From Aquabacterium sp. (GTDB taxonomy: Bacteria > Pseudomonadota > Gammaproteobacteria > Burkholderiales > Burkholderiaceae_C), in assembly GCA_029865965.1 (NCBI GenBank), contig JARXAJ010000047.1, forward strand, positions 1 to 47,679: a DNA stretch of 47,679 nt. The letters run 5' to 3'. Positions 24,927 to 33,553 of this stretch are shown piece by piece. Both the position numbers and the translations under genes were made by a program. Below the pieces are notes generated by a model. It was not told the DNA's origin, did no database searches, and saw nothing but the letters and a program-made list of their open reading frames with translations. The stretch's first letter is position 1; every line of letters begins with the position of its first letter.

Positions 24927-26236
24927 ACGAACAGAGCCAGGTTGGTGTTGGCATCGCGGCAGCGCACCTGCACGCCCGCACTATTGAGATGCCGGCGCAA
25001 CGGCACCAGGTTTGCCAGCTGCGTGCCGTAGACGAATTCCGGATGACCGACGTTGGCGTTGACCCGTGCATACAGCTCCGGCGGCGGGAACTTCACGCCC
25101 ACTGTGGAGATGCGCTTGTAGCCCTTGGTCACCAGGTACTGCACCGCCAGGAAGAACGACGAGCAGCCGTGGAAGAAGCCCTGCTGCGCATCGGTGGAGA
25201 AGCCGTCCCGGCCACGGCAGGGGAAGGTCTCGACGATGGTGCTGGCGGCGAGGTGTTCGCGGTCGGCGTCGTCCAGCACGTAGTCGAAGGCAATGATTTT
25301 CCTGACGCCAGCCAGATTGCGCAGGCCATGCCGCACCAGGAAGCGCCGGTCGCCGGTGACCAGTGCAAACGGCACGATGCCATGCGCCTGCAGGTGGAAA
25401 TGCGCGCCGTTCAGGGCAAAGATATCGGCGCTGCTGCCTTCGAGGTGGCCGAGGGCCAGGTCGCCAGCGGCGCCCACGATCACCGCTTCGCTGGCAGCGG
25501 CGCGCGTCTCTTGCCGGCGCGGCAACAGCGCCGGGGCGGCAGGGGGCACGACAGGCTGTTCAGGGCGCAGCACGTCATCAGTGGGCTCGGCGTTGTCGGG
25601 TGCCGCCGGCTCGGGCTCCGCCAGGTGCGCTGGGTGCAGGCGCGCGGCGAGCGACCCCAGGTCGCTCCCCTGCGAGGGTTGCAGCGTCGTCGCGCTGTCG
25701 AGGACCAGCACCTGGCCATGGGTCGATGACGCGCTGCCGGCCCGCGCCCAGCGCAGTTCGACGGGCGCGTCCTCGGGGCAGGCCGCCAGCAAGGCGAAGC
25801 CGGCGGCGATGCCTGCATCCAGACCCAGTGCCGTACGCACATCGGGGCGGTCGACGGTCACGATCTCTGCGGCCAGCGGCCGCCCGCCAAGCTGCAGTTC
25901 CAGCGCCAGCGCGTCGGTGCACCAACCGGCAACGGCCACTTGCCCGCCTAGCCGCACCGCCAAATCGACCTTGATGAGGCATGGTGCGCCGCCGCCGGTG
26001 CCGGGCACGGCGCAGGGCGCGGACTGTACCGACGCCCGTGGCGGTGCAAAGGGCACCGCGCGCGTGGTTTCAACCGGGGGTGCTGGCGGGTCGGCTTGTG
26101 GCAGTACAAGCGTCGCTTCGTATGGGGTCGCGTTCTGCGGCGCGTTCTGCGGCGCGTTTTGCAGCGCGTTCTGTGGCGCGTCTGGCGGCGCATCGGCTGC
26201 GGTCCGCGCAGCGTCAAGGCTAGGGTCGGCGGCCAT
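24923..26236 (-). CDS. Capsule-operon protein: repeat-rich N-terminus and MptE/sialyltransferase-like end
   Basis: 437 aa. Residues about 15-35 are APQN repeats encoded by 12-bp units. Residues about 95-160 carry the GW-x-D...RPDV...GF module (VAGWCTDALALEL, then VDRPDVRTALGL and AAGFALLAACP). A Pro/Ala-rich linker follows. The C-terminal 200 residues (AVIVGAAGDLALGHLEGS, then FALNGAHFHLQAHGIVPF, FFHGCSSFFLAVQYLVTKG and KRISTVGVKFPP) look like an alpha/beta fold similar in pattern to DUF115/MptE-like proteins or small sialyltransferase-type enzymes. A sugar-transfer role is possible but unproven. The start MAADPS at 26236 overlaps the upstream stop (TGATG). Confidence 0.6.
   Translation of the reverse strand: MAADPSLDAARTAADAPPDAPQNALQNAPQNAPQNATPYEATLVLPQADPPAPPVETTRAVPFAPPRASVQSAPCAVPGTGGGAPCLIKVDLAVRLGGQVAVAGWCTDALALELQLGGRPLAAEIVTVDRPDVRTALGLDAGIAAGFALLAACPEDAPVELRWARAGSASSTHGQVLVLDSATTLQPSQGSDLGSLAARLHPAHLAEPEPAAPDNAEPTDDVLRPEQPVVPPAAPALLPRRQETRAAASEAVIVGAAGDLALGHLEGSSADIFALNGAHFHLQAHGIVPFALVTGDRRFLVRHGLRNLAGVRKIIAFDYVLDDADREHLAASTIVETFPCRGRDGFSTDAQQGFFHGCSSFFLAVQYLVTKGYKRISTVGVKFPPPELYARVNANVGHPEFVYGTQLANLVPLRRHLNSAGVQVRCRDANTNLALFV
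26130..26186 (-). repeat. 12-bp tandem repeats encoding APQN units
   Basis: About four to five copies of a 12-base unit (plus strand GCGTTCTGCGGC and variants) encode the Asn-Ala-Pro-Gln run near the N-terminus of the downstream-read protein. Copy-number changes would stay in frame. Confidence 0.65.
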
Positions 26237-29211
26237 CACGGCATCTCTCTGGCTTGCCCGGCGCCGGCGGCAAGCGAGTAGTCTTCGCGTTGCAGGCTCA
26301 GGTTCTGGTTGTAGAAGGGGTCGTTGCCGAGTGCGCCATGCCACCGTGCGGTCATGGTCTCGCACTCGCGCAGGAAGCGCGCCCGCTTGGCGTCCGTGCT
26401 GTCCAGGCCGCGCGTCTTGGACTCGTGGTGGTACAGCTCGGCAAAGGGCGTGAACAGGTTGCGCCAGCCGGCCTCACGCACTTTCAAGCAGAAGTCGACG
26501 TCGTTGAAGGCCACGTGCAAGTGCTCTGCATCCAGCCCACCGACCGCTTCATAGACCGACTTCCTGACCATCAGCACCGCCCCCGTCACCGCACTCACGT
26601 CATGCGCGATGCGAAGCCTACCGAAGTAGCCCGGGTCCGACCTGTCAAAGTACTTGTGCGAATGCCCGGCAATTCCGCCAATGCCCAGCACCACGCCGGC
26701 GTGCTGCACGGTGTCGTCGGGGTAGTAGAGCTTGGCGCCGACGCAGCCGATGTCCGGGCGCAGCACGTGGCCGACCATTTCGCCCAGCCATTCGGGGCTG
26801 ATGACCTCGACATCGTCATTGATCAAGCCGACGATGCTGCCGCTGGCCTCAGCCACGCCGAGGTTGTTGATGGCCGCGTAGTTGAACGGATGGTCGAAGC
26901 GCAGCACGCGGATGCGCCCCGGGTGCTGCGCAGGAAGTCCGGCCAGGTACGCCATGGTCTGCGGCTGGCAGGACTGGTTGTCGACGACGAGGATCTCGTA
27001 GTGCACGTAGCTCGTCCGCTGCAGGATCGAGTCGATGCACTGGCGCAGGGTGTCGCCGCCGTCGCGTGTGGGCACGATCAGGCTGACCAGCGGCGGCGGG
27101 TCCGGAAGCGGCCAGTGCTGGCGGTACAGGCCGGGCGCTATGACGCTGACCAGCACGCCCGGCGTGTGCATGTCGGCGTGTGCCTGCAGGGCCTGCAGCG
27201 CGGCTTCGGTGGCGTAGGGCTTCTGCGCATGGTCGGCCGCCGTCGAGCCCGCCGACTTGCGCCAGTGATACAGCACCTGCGGCACATGCAGGATGTCGGC
27301 AGGGTCGTCGATACAGGCCACGCAACGCAGCAGCAGGTCGTAGTCCTGCGCGCCCTCGAAGCCTGCGCGGAATCCACCGACAGCCTCGACCAGTGAGCGT
27401 CGGTAAACGCCGAGGTGCGAGACATAGTTCTGTGACAGCAGCAGGTCCGGCGCCCAGTCGGGCTTGAAGAAGGGGTCGCAGCGCCGGCCCTGGGTGTCCA
27501 GCTTGTCTTCATCGGAATAGACGATCTGTGCCTGCGGACGCTGTTGCAGGCGCTCCACGATGGCAAACAAGGCGTGCGGTGCCAGCGTGTCGTCGTGGTC
27601 GAGCAAGGCGATGAATTCACCGCTGGCCAGGGCGATCGCGTTGTTGCTGGCCTGGGTGATGTGGCCGTTGGTCTGGCGCAAACACAGGTGCACACGTGGG
27701 TCGCTCTGGGCAACGGCTTGCAACAGTTCGCGCACTGCGGGGTTTGGCGAGGCGTCGTCGGCCACGCACAGCTCCCAGTGGGGGTAGGTCTGCGCCAACA
27801 CGCTGTCCAGGCAGGCGCGCAGTTGCTCCAGCGGCGTGTCATACACCGGCACAACGACCGAGATCAAAGGCTTGATCTGCCAGCCCAGCATCTGCGCGGC
27901 CTGCGCCTGCAGGCTGGGGACGGCGGGCTGCTCGACTTCGGCGATCCAGTCGGCGTAGGAGATGGCGCCTTCATGGTGCGGCTCGAACAGATTGCAGTAC
28001 GACGCCCACAGCTCGCCCGGTGCGCGCCCCGTCGGCGCCTGGTCCAGCTTGCGGCGCAGCCGCTCCCGGGCAAAACCTTTGCCCACCCGCTGCAGACGGA
28101 AGTGGCCCAGTGTGAACTCGCCGGCCGCCGTGGTCGGGTCCAGCCGCAGCTGGCTGCGATGTTCGACCCACAGCAGCCGTTTGCCGGTTCGACCGCTCTT
28201 CAGCGGCAGGGTCCAGGCGCGCTCCTCGCTCTCGCCGCTGCCGTCGTTCAGGTAGATGCGAACCCGCGATCGGGTGCCAGGCAAATGCAGTTGCAGCTCC
28301 AGCATGTACCAGCCCGGTGCCAGCGGGGCGGAGAGTCGCATCTGCGGGTCGTTGCTGGTGGCCAGGTAACGGCGCTTTGCGCGGTTGGTCAGGTGCAGAT
28401 CCTTGGCGGGCAACAGCGTGTCGATGCCGCGTGCTGGCTGATGCGCAGCCAGCCAGTCCAGGGCCAGGCGCATGCCACCGGGCTCGCGCCGTACTGCGGT
28501 ATTGCCGATGTGAACGGCTGTGATGCGGAAGCGGCCCGGGCTGTCGATCGGGTCCAGCCGCCAGCTGCTTCCGGCTTTCAGCGTCGGCAGCGTGGCGACA
28601 TGGCACTGTGTGCCGTCCGGCGACAGCGGCGCGTCGGCACGCTGGCAAAGGGCGCTGGCCTGCGCCTGGAAGCCGGCTCCGGGCGGTGCCCAGTAGACAC
28701 AGGGCTGCGCGTCTGGCCGGTTCTCCACAGCCAGGCCCAGTTCGATGCGCAGCGTGGCAGCGCGGTCCAGCGGCAGAAACATCAGCTGCGGGTCATTGCC
28801 TGTCGCGATCAGCGGCCAGTCCATGGTGTCGCCGAAGGCCACCTCGTGCAGCGCGCAGACTCCCAGCTGTTGGAGGTGCGCGGCACTGCGCATGGCAGGG
28901 GCGACGCCGTTCCACGTCGCCGGCACGTCGGCCGTGCTGCCGGTCACCGGGCCCAGGCGCGACAACGCTGCCGCGTCGCCGTGCAGGCTCAGGCCACTGG
29001 TGTGCATGCCCACGTGCACCCACACGCGCGCGCCGTGCGGCTCGGCCTGCAGCGGCAGCTGCACGTCGGGCCAATGCCCGGGCGCGCCATGCAGCACCAG
29101 GTACACAGCCTGGCGCGCATCGATGCCGGACAGCCGCAGCAGCAGCCAGCGGCCGCGCGCGCCGCGCAACAGGTCGGCGGGAAGATCGTGACGGATGGGA
29201 ATGACTGACAT
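26236..29211 (-). CDS. Double GT2 glycosyltransferase with long N-terminal region
   Basis: 991 aa. Residues 1 to about 440 are beta-rich and contain a twice-repeated segment opening ATGNDPQLMF and ATSNDPQMRL. The first GT2 domain (about 450-690) has ISVVVPVYDTPLEQLRACLD, the DDASPNP loop and the DxD motif in LLDHDDTLAP, with FEGAQDYDLLLRC. The second (about 715-960) has LVSLIVPTRDGGDTLRQCID, VVDNQSCQPQT, the NDDVE motif and AFNDVDFCLKVREAGW. Both GT-A domains therefore keep their metal/nucleotide residues, suggesting a bifunctional polymerase or sequential transferase of the capsule chain. ATG 29211 lies 3 bases after the kpsD stop. Sugar specificity unknown. Confidence 0.88.
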   Translation of the reverse strand: MSVIPIRHDLPADLLRGARGRWLLLRLSGIDARQAVYLVLHGAPGHWPDVQLPLQAEPHGARVWVHVGMHTSGLSLHGDAAALSRLGPVTGSTADVPATWNGVAPAMRSAAHLQQLGVCALHEVAFGDTMDWPLIATGNDPQLMFLPLDRAATLRIELGLAVENRPDAQPCVYWAPPGAGFQAQASALCQRADAPLSPDGTQCHVATLPTLKAGSSWRLDPIDSPGRFRITAVHIGNTAVRREPGGMRLALDWLAAHQPARGIDTLLPAKDLHLTNRAKRRYLATSNDPQMRLSAPLAPGWYMLELQLHLPGTRSRVRIYLNDGSGESEERAWTLPLKSGRTGKRLLWVEHRSQLRLDPTTAAGEFTLGHFRLQRVGKGFARERLRRKLDQAPTGRAPGELWASYCNLFEPHHEGAISYADWIAEVEQPAVPSLQAQAAQMLGWQIKPLISVVVPVYDTPLEQLRACLDSVLAQTYPHWELCVADDASPNPAVRELLQAVAQSDPRVHLCLRQTNGHITQASNNAIALASGEFIALLDHDDTLAPHALFAIVERLQQRPQAQIVYSDEDKLDTQGRRCDPFFKPDWAPDLLLSQNYVSHLGVYRRSLVEAVGGFRAGFEGAQDYDLLLRCVACIDDPADILHVPQVLYHWRKSAGSTAADHAQKPYATEAALQALQAHADMHTPGVLVSVIAPGLYRQHWPLPDPPPLVSLIVPTRDGGDTLRQCIDSILQRTSYVHYEILVVDNQSCQPQTMAYLAGLPAQHPGRIRVLRFDHPFNYAAINNLGVAEASGSIVGLINDDVEVISPEWLGEMVGHVLRPDIGCVGAKLYYPDDTVQHAGVVLGIGGIAGHSHKYFDRSDPGYFGRLRIAHDVSAVTGAVLMVRKSVYEAVGGLDAEHLHVAFNDVDFCLKVREAGWRNLFTPFAELYHHESKTRGLDSTDAKRARFLRECETMTARWHGALGNDPFYNQNLSLQREDYSLAAGAGQAREMP

Positions 29212-29214
29212 GGA

Positions 29215-30912
29215 CTACAGCCCGAACAGAATGCGTGCCGCTACGGCGATCTGGTACACGATCTGGCTGATGCCACGCGTGACCTCGATGTTTTTTGACT
29301 CGATGCGTGGCAGCACCATGATCTCGTCGCCCGCTGCCAGCGGCTGGCGCCCGGCCTCGCTCACGGCACCGTCCTGCCGCACCACCAGCACGCGCGACTT
29401 GTCGGCGCCCTGGTTGTAGCCGCCGGCCAGGTCGACGTAGTGCGTGACACCTTCCCCGGGCTGCCAGACCAGCGCGTTCGGGAACAGCACTTCGCCGCTG
29501 ACCAGGACCAGGTTGCTGCGCTCCGGAATGCGGATCACGTCGCCGTCTTCCAGGCCGGTGCGCCGGGCTTGTTCGGGCGGGCCCAGGACGACCTGCCCCT
29601 TGGGCTGCGTGGTGCGCGCGCGCTCGATGAACTGCATGATCAGCGTTGCCTCGTGCGTGCGCAGCGTCGCCTCTTCGCTGGTGGCGCTGCGCGCCGTCAG
29701 GGCATAGGTCTCCAGGCCGCGCAGCGAGGTCTCGAGCATCTCCTTCTGCCGCGCGGCCACAGAACGGCGGAACAGCTGCGTGGCGTCGGTCTGCGCCTGC
29801 GGCGCCGGCCGCACGCGGTCGAGCGCATCACCCAGCTGGGCGCCGTACGGCAGCACGAGCGAGCGCTCGCCGAGGTGTGCCCCCTCGATGCGCACCAGGA
29901 TCGTTCCGGGGTATTTGTCGGATGTGACGACGACCTCGTCGCCGTCGCGAACGCGCACGCCGCCGGCGTCGGCCATCGCGTGGTATTCACTGCGCCTGTC
30001 GGCGCCCACTTTGCGCACGATGCTCAGATGCGTCGCGCCCGGCTTCGCGCCCGCCATGGCCAGCAATTCACTGGCATTGAGCTCACGCTCGCCGAACTCG
30101 AACACGTACGGGTTCATCACCTCGCCACTGATCTGCACGGTGTGCTGTCGCGGTTTGGCGACGATGGTGTCGCCGTCCTGCAGCTGCACCTGCTCGATCT
30201 GCCCTTGCAACAGGAAGCGGTAGAGATCGACGCGTGCACGCAGCTGACCCGAGCGCAGCACCTGCACGTCCAGGTAGCTGCCGCGGTCGGGGTCGATGCC
30301 GCCAGCGCGGTCCAGGTAGGCCAGCACTGAATCGCTGCTCGAGCCGCCATAGAGGCCAGGCGCGCGCACGAAGCCAGTGACATAGACCTTCACGCTCTGC
30401 GCCGCCTCCACGGTGGCATAGACGCCCACGTTGGCGCGGAACACGCGTTTGGTCTGAACTTCCACCTGCGCGTTCAGGTCGGCATTGCGCAAGCCGGCGA
30501 CGCGCACCGGACCGACGTTGGGGATGAAGACATTGCCTTGCGCATCGACCGCCTGCACGGCGTCGAAGCTGAACGCGCCCCACATGCGCAACGCCACCCG
30601 GTCGCCAGCGCTGACGCGGTAGTCGGCGTTGAAGCCGCCGCCGGGCTCGCCGGCAAAGCGGCCGGCAAACATCTGCGAGCCGAAGACCACTGGCTGCGCC
30701 GACGTGGACGGGTTCGGTGGCAGCGGCAGCGGCGCTGTCTGCGCAGGCGGCACCGGCGCTGCAGGCATCGCGTTGAACATCGCCGCCGGCTGCATCGCTG
30801 CGGGTCTGGCCTTGCCTTGTGCCACCGCAGCACCGCCTGCCAGCAACAGGCTCAGGCCCACGGCCAGCGCCGGCCATGCGCCGACCCGTCGCAAGGGTTG
30901 GATTTCGTGCAT
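29215..30912 (-). CDS. kpsD: KpsD-like polysaccharide export protein
   Basis: 565 aa, close to E. coli KpsD (558). A periplasmic/outer-membrane export protein with SLBB domains, working with KpsE to bring group 2 capsule to the surface. A signal peptide is visible (about residues 12-32, cleavage after AVA). The poly_export motif YRVSAGDRVALRMWGAFS is followed by VYVTGFVRAPGLYGGSSSDS, VQISGEVMNPYVFEFGE and VLVSGEVLFPNALVWQPG, which are soluble-ligand-binding beta-grasp repeats. The Pro/Ala-rich segment at about 36-70 is a linker. No lipobox, unlike Wza. It starts 3 bases after kpsE. Confidence 0.93.
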   Translation of the reverse strand: MHEIQPLRRVGAWPALAVGLSLLLAGGAAVAQGKARPAAMQPAAMFNAMPAAPVPPAQTAPLPLPPNPSTSAQPVVFGSQMFAGRFAGEPGGGFNADYRVSAGDRVALRMWGAFSFDAVQAVDAQGNVFIPNVGPVRVAGLRNADLNAQVEVQTKRVFRANVGVYATVEAAQSVKVYVTGFVRAPGLYGGSSSDSVLAYLDRAGGIDPDRGSYLDVQVLRSGQLRARVDLYRFLLQGQIEQVQLQDGDTIVAKPRQHTVQISGEVMNPYVFEFGERELNASELLAMAGAKPGATHLSIVRKVGADRRSEYHAMADAGGVRVRDGDEVVVTSDKYPGTILVRIEGAHLGERSLVLPYGAQLGDALDRVRPAPQAQTDATQLFRRSVAARQKEMLETSLRGLETYALTARSATSEEATLRTHEATLIMQFIERARTTQPKGQVVLGPPEQARRTGLEDGDVIRIPERSNLVLVSGEVLFPNALVWQPGEGVTHYVDLAGGYNQGADKSRVLVVRQDGAVSEAGRQPLAAGDEIMVLPRIESKNIEVTRGISQIVYQIAVAARILFGL

Positions 30913-30915
30913 CGT

Positions 30916-32019
30916 TCAGTCCTGGTGTTCGCGGATCGTGGCCAGCGTCAGCCTGACGACGCCATACAGCAGCCCGCAGACGATGAACAGGGTGGCCAGC
31001 GCGTACCAGCGCCGCGGCAGCAGGGCGCTGTCGGGAAGCGACGGTGGCTCGATGACGGCCAGGCTCTTGAGCTTGCGGCTGGCCTCGATGCGCGAGTTCT
31101 CCACCGCGCCCAGCGCGAGCCGGTAGGCGTCTTTGGCGAATGTGGTGCGGGCGGCGTGTTCCTGGAACTCCAGCGCCACCTTGTTGATGCGGCGCTCGTC
31201 GCTGCCACGGGTGGCACGCCCTTGCTCGGCGGCCAGTTGCAGCCGCATGGCATCGAGCTGATTCTTCAGTGCCACCACGGGGTGGGTGTCGTCGTTCAGG
31301 TAGCCGCGCAGGGTGCGCAGCTCGGTCTCGGCCTTGGCCATCTGGGCCTGCAGCTCCCCTTCGATGCGGCCGACCATGCTGGCCTGGACCTGCGGGTCGA
31401 GCTGGCCGTTGCGGGCCTGGAACTTCATCAGGTCGGCCTGCGTGTCCTTCAAGCTGTCGGCAGCGCGCTTCAACTCGCCTTCGGCAAATGCCATCTGCTC
31501 GCGCGCCATGCGCTGCGAAAATGCGTTCACGAACTTCTCGCATTCGTCGAGGATGGCCTTGTTCAGAAGCTGCGCGAAGTCAGGCGTGAAACCCTGGGCG
31601 CGCACTGTCAGCAGCGATGCGGTGTCGTCGAACTGCACTTCGACACGGCTGCGGTAGTACTCCAGCAGCCATTCCTGGCTGCTGCCGGCATACAGGCGGA
31701 ACAGCGGGTCACGGCGCTCGGACTCGAAGTGCTTGCGCAACCCCAGGCGCTGGTCCAGGTCCTTCATCAGCTGCAGGGAATGGATGTACTGCCGCAGGTA
31801 GAGCGTCTCTTCGCGCGATGGTGTGTTCAGGCCTGCCACCAGCAGCGCCAGCCCCGGCATGTTGCTCTGGCCACCCTGGGCCTGGCGCACGGTGATGATG
31901 GATTCGCTGACGTAGCGGTCTGCAGCGAAGACCCCGTAATAGACGGCAGCCAGCACCATCGGCAGCACCAGCATCAGCCAGGCCAGGCGACGGCCGTCCA
32001 GCCAGCGCAGCAGCTTCAT
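30916..32019 (-). CDS. kpsE: KpsE-like inner-membrane capsule export protein
   Basis: 367 aa (E. coli KpsE 382). One transmembrane helix near the N-terminus (LAWLMLVLPMVLAAVYYGVF), then FAADRYVSESIITVR, a long periplasmic coiled-coil region (about 150-260, e.g. MAFAEGELKRAADSLKD), and a second membrane helix at the C-terminus (WYALATLFIVCGLLYGVVRL). This is the PCP-3 polysaccharide co-polymerase/adaptor layout. It bridges KpsMT and KpsD in the periplasm. The ATG at 32019 overlaps the kpsT stop (ATGA); MKLLRWL fits the family's start. Confidence 0.93.
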   Translation of the reverse strand: MKLLRWLDGRRLAWLMLVLPMVLAAVYYGVFAADRYVSESIITVRQAQGGQSNMPGLALLVAGLNTPSREETLYLRQYIHSLQLMKDLDQRLGLRKHFESERRDPLFRLYAGSSQEWLLEYYRSRVEVQFDDTASLLTVRAQGFTPDFAQLLNKAILDECEKFVNAFSQRMAREQMAFAEGELKRAADSLKDTQADLMKFQARNGQLDPQVQASMVGRIEGELQAQMAKAETELRTLRGYLNDDTHPVVALKNQLDAMRLQLAAEQGRATRGSDERRINKVALEFQEHAARTTFAKDAYRLALGAVENSRIEASRKLKSLAVIEPPSLPDSALLPRRWYALATLFIVCGLLYGVVRLTLATIREHQD

Positions 32020-32717
32020 GCCACCCCCCTGGCGGCCCTGGCCGTGGCCATGGCCGTGGCCGCAGGTGCGTTGTAGGCGGCAATGCCGTCTTCGATGTCC
32101 TCGAACACCGAGGCGCCGCCGTCGCGCACCAGCACCACCACGTCGCACAGGGCGCGGATGTCGGGCACGTTGTGCGACACCAGGATCACCTTGGACCGCT
32201 GCAGGCGCTGCTTGAAGACTTCCTGGCTCTTGCGCTTGAAGGCCGGGTCGCCCACCGCCATGACTTCGTCGATGAGGTAGTAGTCGAAGTCGAAGGCCAT
32301 GCTCAGGCCGAATCCGAGGCGCGAGCGCATGCCCGACGAGTAGCCCTTGACCGCGCGGTCGAAGGCCTCGCCGATCTCGGCGAAGTCCTCGACGAATTCC
32401 ACACAGGCGCGCATGGACGCGCCCTCGAGACCGAACATGCGGCAGACGAAGCGCACGTTGTCGCGACCGCTCAGCGACCCCTGGAAACTGCCGGCCAGGC
32501 CGACGGGCCAGGAGATCATTTCGTCGCTGACGATGCGCCCGCGGTTTGGGGCCTCGATGCCGCCCAGCAGGCGCAGCAGGGTGGACTTGCCCGCGCCATT
32601 CGGGCCGAGCACGCCGATGCTGGCGCCTGGCGGAAAGCGCACGCTCAGGTTGCGAAACACCATCTTGCGGCCGTTTTGCGTGGGGTAATACTTGGTGACG
32701 TTCTGCAGCTCGATCAT
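32016..32717 (-). CDS. kpsT: KpsT, capsule export ABC ATPase
   Basis: 233 aa. ATP-binding subunit of the KpsMT exporter. Walker A GPNGAGKST, signature motif in the form YSSGM (typical of polysaccharide ABC ATPases rather than LSGGQ), Walker B YYLIDEVMAVGD and the H-loop in VILVSHNV are all present. N-terminus MIELQNVTKYY is the normal family start; the ATG at 32717 lies 2 bases after the kpsM stop. The Ala/Met-rich C-terminal tail (TAMATARAARG) is slightly longer than in E. coli KpsT (219 aa). Confidence 0.95.
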   Translation of the reverse strand: MIELQNVTKYYPTQNGRKMVFRNLSVRFPPGASIGVLGPNGAGKSTLLRLLGGIEAPNRGRIVSDEMISWPVGLAGSFQGSLSGRDNVRFVCRMFGLEGASMRACVEFVEDFAEIGEAFDRAVKGYSSGMRSRLGFGLSMAFDFDYYLIDEVMAVGDPAFKRKSQEVFKQRLQRSKVILVSHNVPDIRALCDVVVLVRDGGASVFEDIEDGIAAYNAPAATAMATARAARGVA

Positions 32718-32719
32718 GG

Positions 32720-33553
32720 TCAGGCCGACAGCAGCTGGTGGCGGCGCACCTGGTACACGGCCAGCCCGAGGGCCAGCACGGTCAGGGCGCACAGGCCCAC
32801 ATAGGCAGCGCTGATGCCCTCGACCGGGCGGTAGCTGGGAATGAAGAACTGGCGCGACAGCTCCACCATGTGCAGCAGCGGGTTGAGCATCAGCACGGGC
32901 CACCATTCAACCGGCGCCACATGCAGCGGCGCCATCACGCCGGACAGGAAGTACAGCGGCATGAACAGGATGCGCACGACGCCGCGCGACTGCGGAAAGT
33001 CGTTGGTCGCAACCGCCAGGGCCAGCCCGAGCCCGAGGCCGCCGGCCACCACGGCCACGCCCAGCAGCAGGCTTTCCAGCGGCCGGCCGGACGCCCATGC
33101 CATGCCCAGCGCGGCAAACGCGGCGAACATGCACACCGAGATCGCCAGGTACAGGCCCACTTCGATGCAGCCGCGCGCCAGCAAGGTGTCGATGGGCTTG
33201 ACCTGGCGATAGCCGAAGAGCGCCCGATTGGCGTCGATGCCCTCCATCAGGCGCAGCGCGAGGCCCTTGAACAGGTAGAACGGCACGATGCCAGTCAGCA
33301 GGAAGACGGGGTAGTCGACGCCGGGCAGCAGGCTGCTGTGCAGCGCACCCAGCAGCAGCGTGAGCACGACGATCTGCGCCAAAGGCTCCAGCATGGCCCA
33401 GTAGATGCCGAGCCAGCGGCCGCCAAAGCGGGTCTTGAGTTCCCGCAGCAGCAGAGCGAACAGAACCGAGCGCTGCACTTCGATGGGGCTGCGCTGCAGC
33501 CGGCCGACTGGTGGGGGCACCAGCACCTGGCGGGCGACCTCAGTTGAGGACAT
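32720..33553 (-). CDS. kpsM: KpsM, capsule export ABC permease
   Basis: 277 aa with six predicted membrane helices in the ABC-2 permease pattern. Family blocks: LLRELKTRFGGRWLGIYWAM, LLTGIVPFYLFKGLALRLM, VKPIDTLLARGCIE, then ILFMPLYFLSGVMAPLHV and LLHMVELSRQFFIPSY. It forms the channel through which the finished lipid-linked polysaccharide crosses the inner membrane, driven by KpsT. Its start overlaps the kdsD stop by 14 bases. Confidence 0.95.
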   Translation of the reverse strand: MSSTEVARQVLVPPPVGRLQRSPIEVQRSVLFALLLRELKTRFGGRWLGIYWAMLEPLAQIVVLTLLLGALHSSLLPGVDYPVFLLTGIVPFYLFKGLALRLMEGIDANRALFGYRQVKPIDTLLARGCIEVGLYLAISVCMFAAFAALGMAWASGRPLESLLLGVAVVAGGLGLGLALAVATNDFPQSRGVVRILFMPLYFLSGVMAPLHVAPVEWWPVLMLNPLLHMVELSRQFFIPSYRPVEGISAAYVGLCALTVLALGLAVYQVRRHQLLSA

